From: Candidatus Accumulibacter similis
GTDB lineage: Bacteria; Pseudomonadota; Gammaproteobacteria; Burkholderiales; Rhodocyclaceae
Assembly (NCBI GenBank): GCA_013347225.1
Contig: CP054595.1
Coordinates: 3,282,415 to 3,346,414, forward strand
Direction of reading: 5' to 3'
Length of the DNA stretch: 64,000 nt
The notes beneath the pieces were generated by a model. That model worked only from the letters and a program-made list of their open reading frames with translations, ran no database searches and was not told the origin of the DNA. The translations under genes and the position numbers were made by a program. Positions 56,653 to 64,000 of the stretch are shown one piece after another (positions within the stretch are counted from its first letter, which is position 1; each line of letters starts with the position of its first letter).

Positions 56653-56743
56653 ATAAGATATATTTTTTGCCGAGGCGAAACAGCCGCTTAGCCTGCGCCT
56701 TCCGCAATGCGAAAGGCGATTCTCGTCGGTGAAATGGACCAGA

Positions 56744-59700
56744 CTATGCGCCGCCGTGCGCCGGGGCGAACACCAGCTCCGGCAGGACGATCTCCCAGCG
56801 TTCGCAGCGGATTCGGTGCGCGTGCTCGGTCGAGTGGTCATCTCTTCGCCAGCGAACCACGATCGCCGCAACGCGTGCGGCGACGCAGTTCATCGCGGCC
56901 GGCGGCGCGTAGCTGGCGGCGAGACGGCCCACCAGCCGGTCCTTCATGTCCAGCAGCAGCCAGCGCCGACCCTCGTGGCGCAAGTGCAGCGGGTCTCCCG
57001 GTTGCAGCGCGGCGATGGCTCGCTGCACCGGATGGCCCGCTGCCCGGCGCCCGGCGAAGCCGATGTCCACCTCGCCGGGGTGGAGCTGCCGGTACTGCCA
57101 CGACAGCTCGGCCGGCGGCGCCGGCAGCGCCACCGGCGGTCGGCGCAGCAGGGCGGCAGACAGGGGCAGCGCGTCGAGCAGTGGCACACACCGGGCGAAC
57201 TGCGCCAGCAGCAGCGTCTGCCGGGCGCGGGTCATCGCCACGTAGTACAGGCGCCGTTCGGCGTCGGCGTCCACCGGAGCCTCGTGCCGGCTGCCTGGTC
57301 CCCAGCCGCCATCGAGGACCGCGACATGATCGAACTCGAGTCCCTTCGCCCGGTGCGCCGTGAGCAACAACAACCCGCTCTGCCGACGCCGGGCTTCACG
57401 GCCCCAGTCGACCAGCCATTCGATGAAATGCTGCCGCGACAGTTCGGCATCACCGGTTTCGTCGCGGTATTCGGCAACCGCTTCAGCGAGCATCTCCCAG
57501 GTCGATGTCGACGCCTGCCCGGCAACCCAACCAGCGATCGTTCGCCCAGTGACCAGCGAACCGGCGTCGTGCAGCCAGTCGAGCAATTGTTGCGTTTCCC
57601 GTCGCCGCCAGAAGTGCAGGCCCTCCTCACGCGCGACCTGGACCGGCAGGCCCTGCCGCTCGCAGTGGCTGCGCACCGGTTCCAGCCATTGCCACTCGCG
57701 CGCGATCACGGCGCAGCGTGTCCAGTCCCATGCGGCCGTCAGACCAGCCAGGCGCTGCAGTTCGCCGATCACCGCCAGTGCCTGCGTTCGCGCGTCCTGC
57801 CCCGCCGGCAGGATCTGCACGCGACCCTGCGCCACGGCGTCGATCCGCGCCCACTCGCCGCCCGGCGGCTGCTGCCGGCGCGCAGCGTCGATGCGGATCG
57901 GCTGGGCAGCCTTCATGCGCTGCGCCGCTGGCGCGATCACCTGGTTGGCGATTTCGATCAGGTGTGCCGTCGAGCGGTAGTTGTCCACCAGATGCAGCGT
58001 CCGGGCGCCGTAGTCGGCCGCGAAGCGGCGGATGAACTCGACCGATGCACCACTGAAGGCGTAGATGTTCTGATCGTCGTCGCCGACGGCGAAGAGGTTC
58101 AGCCGTGCATCCGCGGCGGCCAGGTTGCGCCCCGCCAGCGCGGCGATCAGCTCATACTGCTGCGGACCGATGTCCTGGTACTCGTCCACCAGGATCCAGC
58201 GCAGACCGCGCAGCAGTCGCTCTCGCTGCTCGTCGGCGTCCTCGGGCGGCCCTTCGTCGCCGCGCAGCAGGGCGACGGCGCGTCGCCGGATGGTCTGCAA
58301 CGCGACCTCCAGACCGCCGTCGGCCAGCTGCCGTTCGCGCCCGGCGAAGCTGGCGCCGACCAGCCGCATCGCCAGGGCATCGCAGGTCAGGACGCTGACC
58401 GCCCGCCCGTCGTCACCGACCAGTGCCGCCAGCCGCTGGCGAATCTGCACCGCGGCGTGGCGATTGTAGGCCAGAGCCAGAACGCCGCGCGGATTCTCGC
58501 GGCGCACCCGCAGCAAATAGGCGATGCGATGGACGACGACGCGCGTCTTGCCCGAACCCGGTCCGGCAAGAACGAGCACATTACCGCTCTCGCGGTCGTC
58601 GGCGACGATCGCCTGCTGCTCCGGATTCGCCAGGACCTCGACGATCTGTCGCCACGACTGCGGCGTCGTCTGCCGCGCCACCTCCTGCTGCCGTGCGGGC
58701 AGCCAGCGCTGCATGAACTCGGCCCGCGACAGCCGGAAGTAGTCCAGCGTCAGCTGCAGCGCATCGGCCATCGCCCGCAGTCCGCGCTGCACGTACTCCG
58801 CCATGACGTGGATCTGCAGCACCTGTTCTGCGTAGTGCAGCTGCAGCGGCGCGAAATCCGGCTGCCGGAACTGGCGCTTCCAGTCCGCATCGAGGCGGAT
58901 GGTCATCGCCGGCCGGAAGACCGCCAGCCCCTTGTTGAGACGGATCACCTCCTGCTCGTGCAGCCAGAGCAGAGCCCGGTCGAGCAGGCGGGCACACTCC
59001 CTGACCTCCGCCCTGAGCAGCAGGTCGCCCTCGATGGCTGCGAGCAGCCTGCCGAGCGTCGTCTCGGCGAGCAGGTCGGCGCCACGCGAGCCTGGCGGCA
59101 GACAGGCCAGCAGATGGTCGAGCAGGTGGGTGGCAGCGGCGCGGCGAAGCTCGGCCGTTCGCGCCAGCGCCGACCAGTCGCGCTGCAGGACGATCGTCAC
59201 CGTTTCGGCATCGATTCGCCGCATCGCGAGGCTGCCGACACCGCCCTCGTCGCCGCGACCGTCTGCGGCGAGGCTCCCCAGCAGTTGCCGCAGCCTCGCC
59301 GGCAGCGCCTGCCGATAGCCATCATCCTGCAGGCGCTGGCTCAGGCGTCGCAGGTGGAGCAGCGACGATTCGCCGCGCGCGAGATCGGGTGCCTGCTCGC
59401 GCAACAGGTCGATCAGCGCCTTCTCGAGTTGTGCGGCGCTGGCCAGTCGTTGCGCAGACGGGTTGTCGACGCCGACCTGCAGGTAGGCGGTCAGGACAGT
59501 GTCGTTGCTCGCGATCCCCAGCCGCTCGAGATCGTACAGGGCAGCCCGCAGCCGTTCCGGGGCGAGGCCGCTGACGGCCATCAGTTCGTCGGTCGACAAT
59601 CCCTCGTCCGGCGGCGCGCCGATCAGCGCCTCGACCAGTGCCAGCAACTGCCGCTGATATTCGGCCTGCAGCCTGACGCGCGCCAGCCGCTGCCGCGCCT

Positions 59701-61909
59701 GGTCGAGCGAGGCAACGCGCAGCGACGACGGGAAGACCTGCACCCGGTTCTCCTCGCGCGTCAGCAGCTGCGCTTCCTCGAGCCAGCAGACCGCCGTGCG
59801 GACGCGCGTGTCGTCGGTCGTGGCGTCACGCTCGAACTCGCCCTCGTCTTCCTCGGCCAGGATCTCGCCGGCGGTGGCAATGACTTCCCCACCCCGACGC
59901 TGGCGACGATCGAGCTGCCGCAGGGCGCGCAGGATCGCCTGGATTTCCCGGCGGCTCAGCCGCGAGCGCGCCGACATGCCGAACTGCCGCTCGACGTCAT
60001 CGGTCGTGTACAGGAGGACGCAGCGCGCCGCCTGCTGATCGCGGCCGGCGCGGCCCGCCTCCTGCAGGTAGTTCTCGAGCGATCCCGGAATGTCGGCGTG
60101 CACCACCAGGCGCACGTCCGGCTTGTCGATGCCCATGCCGAAGGCGTTGGTCGCGGCGATCACCCGCAGATTGCCGCGGATGAACGCCTCCTGGACGTTC
60201 TTCCTGCTTTCGGGCGGCAGCCGGGCATGGAAATGGGTCGCCGCCATCCCCTTCTGTCGCAGGAAGGCAGCCACTTCCTCGCTGTTGCCACGCGTCGCGC
60301 AATAGACGATGGCGCCACCCGATCCGTCGGCGGGCAACTCGGCGGCCAGCAGCTCATGGATGTGTGCCAGCTTCGCGGCCGGCGTCGTCGGCAGCACCGC
60401 GAAGTCGAGGTTGTGGCGACTCGCGCCGCCGTCGAACAGACGCAGATCGATGCCGACCCGGTCGGTGAAGTGGGCAACGATGTCGGCAACCACATCGGGC
60501 TTGGCGGTTGCCGTCAGGCACATCACCGGCGGCACCGGAGCGTCGCCGGCCTGCTCGCGGATGAAGCGCGCGACGTAGCGGTAGTCGGGCCGGAAGTCGT
60601 GGCCCCACTTCGACAGGCAGTGCGCCTCGTCGAGAATCCAGGCGCCGATCTCCCGTTGCGCCAACACCTTGCGCAGCATCGGGCTGCGCAGCTGTTCGGG
60701 CGAGACGATGACGATGCCGACATCGCCGAGGCGCACGCGATCGAGCGCGTCGGCCCGCTCGGGCATCGACAGCAGGCCGTTGATGGCGACACAGGCATCG
60801 ATGCCACGGCTGCGCAAGCCGGCCACCTGGTCGGCCATCAGCGCCACCAGCGGCGAGATCACGACGCTCAGTGCACCGATCCGGGTAAAGCGCGACAGCG
60901 CCGGAATCTGGTAGCACAGGGACTTGCCGGTACCGGTCGGCAGGATCGCCAACAGGTGCTCGCCACGCAGCGCCGCCTCGACGATGCGCTGCTGCAACGA
61001 ATCCCCGTCGGCCGCAGCCGGTTCCGCCCGGAAATCGGCAAAGCCAAACCAGCGCCGAAGTTCCCGCCGTGCGTCGTGGTGTTCGCGGCACCAGCAGCAG
61101 TCGGCCCGGGCACAGGCGACATCGCGCAGATGCCCGATGAGCTTGCCGGCAGCGGGGAACTGGTGGCGCACCCAAGGCGGCAAGACTGAATTGCCGCCGG
61201 CGACCGACAGCCAGGCGAGCGCGTAGGCCAGCGACCAGCCACTCGCCGCGGCCGCGTCCACGACTTCCAGGGCATGCTGCGCACAGCCCCGGCCGGCGAG
61301 CAGGCGGGCGATCGCCTGTCGCGCCTCGGCGTCGTCCGGGCGCGGTCGCCGGCGCAGCGTTGCCAACAGGCTGTGGACAGCCTCCGACGATTGCCCCGAG
61401 GTCGTCAGCCAGTGCCAAGCGAGCATCAGGTCGGGTTCCTCGCGCTGCCGCTGCTGCAGCGCGAGCATCTGATCGCGGAACAGATCGAGGGTCAGCTGTG
61501 CATCGAGCAGCGGGTCGTTCAGTTGTGCACGCCTGAGCCCGCCGTCCTGGTAGTGCTTGACGAGGTGGTGATACGGGTGGCGCGGAAAGGCCAACGGATT
61601 CAGCCACAGCGTATCGACGACCGGCAGTTCGAGGAGTCGCAGTCGCGGCGCGACCGCGGCGAGATGCGGGCGGTCGAAGGCGAGCAGATTGTGGCCGAGG
61701 ACGAAGCTGCAACCGCTGGCCAGTGCATCGAGACGGGCGAGCGCCGCCGCCAGATCGCCGACGCGGCAGTGCAACCGCTCGCCGCTGTCGCCGCGCACTG
61801 CAGCCAGTTGCCGGATGCGCCCACTGCGCAGCCCGACCTCCAGATCGATCGACAGGCAGCGTGGCCGGAACGGCCGTTCGCTGCTGCCCCGTGGAGAAGC
61901 ATCGCTCAT
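56744..61909 (-). CDS. Exonuclease-RecQ-UvrD fusion helicase
   Basis: 1721 residues. Residues ~15-150 form a DEDD-type 3'-5' exonuclease (D22-x-E24 in SIDLEVG; D79 in HNLLAFDRP; D132/D136 in NDPLLDAQLT). A Cys-rich patch at 266-274 follows. Residues ~305-900 are a RecQ helicase (PTGTGKS 324-330, ILDEAHCLSKWGHDFRPDY, NAFGMGIDKPDVR, YLQEAGRAGRD). Residues ~1100-1700 are a UvrD/SF1 helicase (LAGPGSGKTRVVVHRIAYL near 1115, LVDEYQDIGPQQYE near 1240, TAHRAKGLEFDHVAVLDGG, YVAMTRARQ). It combines two helicases of 3'-5' polarity with a nuclease, suggesting repair or defence processing of DNA. No Shine-Dalgarno is obvious before ATG 61909. Confidence 0.9.
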   Translation of the reverse strand: MSDASPRGSSERPFRPRCLSIDLEVGLRSGRIRQLAAVRGDSGERLHCRVGDLAAALARLDALASGCSFVLGHNLLAFDRPHLAAVAPRLRLLELPVVDTLWLNPLAFPRHPYHHLVKHYQDGGLRRAQLNDPLLDAQLTLDLFRDQMLALQQRQREEPDLMLAWHWLTTSGQSSEAVHSLLATLRRRPRPDDAEARQAIARLLAGRGCAQHALEVVDAAAASGWSLAYALAWLSVAGGNSVLPPWVRHQFPAAGKLIGHLRDVACARADCCWCREHHDARRELRRWFGFADFRAEPAAADGDSLQQRIVEAALRGEHLLAILPTGTGKSLCYQIPALSRFTRIGALSVVISPLVALMADQVAGLRSRGIDACVAINGLLSMPERADALDRVRLGDVGIVIVSPEQLRSPMLRKVLAQREIGAWILDEAHCLSKWGHDFRPDYRYVARFIREQAGDAPVPPVMCLTATAKPDVVADIVAHFTDRVGIDLRLFDGGASRHNLDFAVLPTTPAAKLAHIHELLAAELPADGSGGAIVYCATRGNSEEVAAFLRQKGMAATHFHARLPPESRKNVQEAFIRGNLRVIAATNAFGMGIDKPDVRLVVHADIPGSLENYLQEAGRAGRDQQAARCVLLYTTDDVERQFGMSARSRLSRREIQAILRALRQLDRRQRRGGEVIATAGEILAEEDEGEFERDATTDDTRVRTAVCWLEEAQLLTREENRVQVFPSSLRVASLDQARQRLARVRLQAEYQRQLLALVEALIGAPPDEGLSTDELMAVSGLAPERLRAALYDLERLGIASNDTVLTAYLQVGVDNPSAQRLASAAQLEKALIDLLREQAPDLARGESSLLHLRRLSQRLQDDGYRQALPARLRQLLGSLAADGRGDEGGVGSLAMRRIDAETVTIVLQRDWSALARTAELRRAAATHLLDHLLACLPPGSRGADLLAETTLGRLLAAIEGDLLLRAEVRECARLLDRALLWLHEQEVIRLNKGLAVFRPAMTIRLDADWKRQFRQPDFAPLQLHYAEQVLQIHVMAEYVQRGLRAMADALQLTLDYFRLSRAEFMQRWLPARQQEVARQTTPQSWRQIVEVLANPEQQAIVADDRESGNVLVLAGPGSGKTRVVVHRIAYLLRVRRENPRGVLALAYNRHAAVQIRQRLAALVGDDGRAVSVLTCDALAMRLVGASFAGRERQLADGGLEVALQTIRRRAVALLRGDEGPPEDADEQRERLLRGLRWILVDEYQDIGPQQYELIAALAGRNLAAADARLNLFAVGDDDQNIYAFSGASVEFIRRFAADYGARTLHLVDNYRSTAHLIEIANQVIAPAAQRMKAAQPIRIDAARRQQPPGGEWARIDAVAQGRVQILPAGQDARTQALAVIGELQRLAGLTAAWDWTRCAVIAREWQWLEPVRSHCERQGLPVQVAREEGLHFWRRRETQQLLDWLHDAGSLVTGRTIAGWVAGQASTSTWEMLAEAVAEYRDETGDAELSRQHFIEWLVDWGREARRRQSGLLLLTAHRAKGLEFDHVAVLDGGWGPGSRHEAPVDADAERRLYYVAMTRARQTLLLAQFARCVPLLDALPLSAALLRRPPVALPAPPAELSWQYRQLHPGEVDIGFAGRRAAGHPVQRAIAALQPGDPLHLRHEGRRWLLLDMKDRLVGRLAASYAPPAAMNCVAARVAAIVVRWRRDDHSTEHAHRIRCERWEIVLPELVFAPAHGGA

Positions 61910-62152
61910 GGACGCGATGATAACCGCCGGCAGCGGTGCCGACTCGTCGATCCGCTGCGCCGATCACTGCCCACTCCGGCCGCCCCTTTGTCGGAGGCCG
62001 CGTGGCGACGCCCGGCAACCTGCCGGGTGCACCGCAACCAGGCCAGACCAGGGCAACGCCGACGGTGACCGCGCAGGCCGTTGCAGGTTAGCATTACGGC
62101 ACTTCAACGCCCCGACCGCGGGCACCGACCGACGACACCGACAAGGACCGGC

Positions 62153-63679
62153 ATGACATCCCTTCCCCGCCGCAACGGCATTCTCCTGCACCCGACCTCA
62201 CTCCCTGGCGCCCACGGCTGCGGCGATCTCGGCCCGGCAGCCTACCATTTCGTCGACTGGCTGCGCAGCGCCGGCCAGACGCTCTGGCAGGTGCTGCCGC
62301 TCGGCAGCGTCGGGCCCGGAAACTCGCCCTACATCAGCCCATCTGCCTTCGCCGGCAACGAACTGCTGATCGACCTCGGCCAGCTGCGCGATCTCGGCTG
62401 GCTGAGCGAGGCCGATCTGCGGCCGCTGCCGGTGTTCCCCGCCGACCGGGTCGATTACGACGCCAGCCGACGCTACCGTCTGCCGCGCTTGCGACAGGCG
62501 GCCAAGCGCTTTGTCGAACGGCGCGACGCTGCCCAGAACGCTGCCTTCGCCCGCTTCTGCAGCGCTGCCAGTGGCTGGCTGGACGATTACGCACTGTTCA
62601 TGGCGCTCGACCGCGCCCATGGCGGCGACGGCAGGATGTGGCAGGACTGGCCGGCGACGCTGGCCCGGCGGCAAGCGGATGCACTGCGCGCAGCGCAGGC
62701 CGAACACGCCGACGAGATCGCCTTCTGGAAGTTCTGCCAGTGGCGTTTCGCCGAACAGTGGGCGGCGGTCAAGCGCTACGCCAACTCGCATCGCATCGAG
62801 ATCGTCGGCGACCTGCCCATCTTCGTCGCCGCGCACAGCGCTGATGTGTGGGCCAATCCGGGCCTCTTCGACCTCGACCTGCAGGGTCGTCCGCGCGTCG
62901 TCGCCGGCGTGCCGCCGGACTATTTCAGCGCCACCGGACAACGTTGGGGCAATCCGCTCTACCGCTGGTCGGCGCACGCGGCCGAGGGCTACCGCTGGTG
63001 GGTCGCACGCATGCGGCAGACGATGAGCCTCTGTGATGTCGTGCGCATCGATCATTTCCGCGGTTTCGAGTCGTTCTGGGAGATTCCCGCCGCCGCCGAG
63101 ACGGCGATCGACGGCGAGTGGCGACCAGGACCGGGCGAAGCGGTCTTCACCGCCATGCGCCGAGAACTGGGCGACAGTCAGGGGCGCCTGCCGATCATTG
63201 CCGAGGATCTCGGGATCATCACCCCGGAAGTGAATGCACTGCGACTGGCGATTGGCCTGCCCGGAATGCGCATCCTGCAGTTCGCTTTCGACGGCGATGC
63301 CCGCAACCCCTACCTGCCGCACAACTACGACGCCAATACCGTCATCTACACCGGCACGCATGACAACGATACGACGCGCGGCTGGTGGGAGTCGCTCGGG
63401 CATCCCGAGCAGGCGTACGTGCGCGCCTATCTCGGGGTCGAGGCGGAAGCCGACAGCGAGATGCACTGGCAGCTCATCCGCCTCGCGTGTGCTTCGGTTG
63501 CGGCGCTCTGCATCATCCCGATGCAGGATGTCCTCGGCCTCGACTCGGCCCACCGGATGAATGAACCGAGCCAGAGCGAAGGCTCCTGGGAATGGCGCTT
63601 CAGCTGGCAACAGGTGGCGGACGGGCACGCCCGGCGGTTGGCCGACCTGGCGCGACTCTACGGCCGCCGTCAGGGCTGA
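62153..63679 (+). CDS. malQ: 4-alpha-glucanotransferase (amylomaltase)
   Basis: Transfers alpha-1,4-glucan segments during maltodextrin or glycogen turnover. 508 residues of GH77: RRNGILLHPTSLPGAHGCGDLGP, LPLGSVGPGNSPYISPSAFAGN, the nucleophile Asp in VVRIDHFRGFESFWEIP, the acid Glu in LPIIAEDLGIITPEV, and YTGTHDNDTTRGWW. ATG 62153 has AAGGA seven bases upstream; the frame before it is not conserved. It stands alone, divergent from the helicase across 243 nt with no recognised elements. Confidence 0.95.
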   Translation: MTSLPRRNGILLHPTSLPGAHGCGDLGPAAYHFVDWLRSAGQTLWQVLPLGSVGPGNSPYISPSAFAGNELLIDLGQLRDLGWLSEADLRPLPVFPADRVDYDASRRYRLPRLRQAAKRFVERRDAAQNAAFARFCSAASGWLDDYALFMALDRAHGGDGRMWQDWPATLARRQADALRAAQAEHADEIAFWKFCQWRFAEQWAAVKRYANSHRIEIVGDLPIFVAAHSADVWANPGLFDLDLQGRPRVVAGVPPDYFSATGQRWGNPLYRWSAHAAEGYRWWVARMRQTMSLCDVVRIDHFRGFESFWEIPAAAETAIDGEWRPGPGEAVFTAMRRELGDSQGRLPIIAEDLGIITPEVNALRLAIGLPGMRILQFAFDGDARNPYLPHNYDANTVIYTGTHDNDTTRGWWESLGHPEQAYVRAYLGVEAEADSEMHWQLIRLACASVAALCIIPMQDVLGLDSAHRMNEPSQSEGSWEWRFSWQQVADGHARRLADLARLYGRRQG

Positions 63680-63753
63680 CGCAGCGGCGGGGCCTGGATC
63701 GCGCGCTGCGCGATCAGCCCATGTTGCACGCGCCCACGCCAGACGCTTTCAGC

Positions 63754-64000
63754 TCAAGCCGATTTGCGCGCGCGCCGCAGCCGGCCGCCCAGCAGCCCCG
63801 CCAGCGCCAGCCCGGCCAGCGCCAAGCTGCCGGGTTCCGGCACCGGTGCCAGCCAGAAGACCGAAGTGGTGCTCGAGCCTTCATTCGAAAACGCCAGGTA
63901 GTACTGCCCGTCGAGCACATAGCCCTTGAGACCTTCAGGGGCGCGATCACCATTGGAGACCAACAGCCCAACGAAGCTCGTGTTGGCTGGATCGGTGATG
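63754..64000 (-). CDS. PEP-CTERM sorting-domain protein (C-terminal part)
   Basis: Open from the right edge; only ~81 C-terminal residues are in the window. It ends with the tripartite PEP-CTERM signal: VPEPGSLALAG, a hydrophobic span (LALAGLALAGLLGG) and a basic tail (RLRRARKSA). Such proteins are processed by an exosortase (EpsH-type) and linked to exopolysaccharide export in gram-negative bacteria. The visible mature part (GYVLDGQYYLAFSNEGS, SVFWLAPVP) is a beta-type sequence of unknown function. A TTG at 63963 could be mistaken for a start, but the frame continues to the edge. Confidence 0.85.
   Translation of the reverse strand, partial: ITDPANTSFVGLLVSNGDRAPEGLKGYVLDGQYYLAFSNEGSSTTSVFWLAPVPEPGSLALAGLALAGLLGGRLRRARKSA

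Noticed and set aside
56729..61189. 1486-codon + strand frame opposite the fusion helicase
   Set aside because: The - strand has all helicase and nuclease motifs; the + strand product is Arg/Gln-rich shadow sequence.

Overview
The window looks like chromosomal DNA of a high-GC betaproteobacterium. The best match is a 'Candidatus Accumulibacter'-like member of the Rhodocyclales. This is inferred from gene content, not from any marker RNA: pyrophosphate-dependent phosphofructokinase beside class II aldolase, isocitrate lyase, a glycogen-type 4-alpha-glucanotransferase, cobalamin late-step genes, a PEP-CTERM protein and an exopolysaccharide locus. No tRNA, rRNA, CRISPR array or intact mobile element was seen.

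Positions 1-13.7 kb hold the right part of a surface-glycan operon on the + strand. It encodes a GT4 glycosyltransferase, a methyltransferase, two long coiled-coil proteins (one with a sulfotransferase-like head, one with an FkbM-like head), a TPR-methyltransferase, an MptE-like (DUF115-type) protein, a metallo-beta-lactamase/GT2 fusion, a NeuA-like cytidylyltransferase, a 2-hydroxyacid dehydrogenase and an SDR. Several neighbours overlap by ATGA. Convergent to it (13.8-18.3 kb, - strand) lie a secreted GH16 glycanase and a 1222-aa protein joining an SGNH-like domain, a GT2 domain, an MptE-like domain and a GT31-like domain.

Positions 18.6-32.4 kb (- strand) carry a cluster of calcium-binding RTX-repeat proteins. 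It consists of a 2787-aa giant (DUF4347, eight 95-aa repeats, Calx-beta, PPC, class 3 lipase, five 155-aa RTX modules), a 1454-aa protein built from WW-containing RTX modules, and a short orphan copy of the giant's C-terminus. The internal DNA repeats are nearly identical, so the region is prone to recombination and hard to assemble. An FNR-type site lies in the 0.9-kb gap upstream.

Positions 33.3-49.4 kb are mostly housekeeping. They hold fba and pfp (each with a clear terminator), a SWIM-SNF2 helicase, an MT-A70 methyltransferase, cobS-cobC, xerD-ogt, a chalcone-isomerase-like periplasmic protein, proA, a small Cys protein, and holA-lptE-leuS.

Positions 49.5-64 kb contain an ECF sigma/anti-sigma-like pair with a secreted partner and a divergent FecR-SPOR protein, a small unknown gene, a GDT1/TMEM165-type transporter with a TTG start, a decayed group II intron reverse transcriptase, aceA with a recognisable promoter and a perfect 14-bp palindrome, a 1721-aa exonuclease-RecQ-UvrD fusion helicase, malQ, and the C-terminal end of a PEP-CTERM protein running off the right edge.

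Taken together, the left half makes and decorates an exported polysaccharide and very large calcium-binding surface or secreted proteins. The right half is central carbon metabolism, envelope biogenesis and DNA maintenance. All functional statements rest on motifs read by eye.
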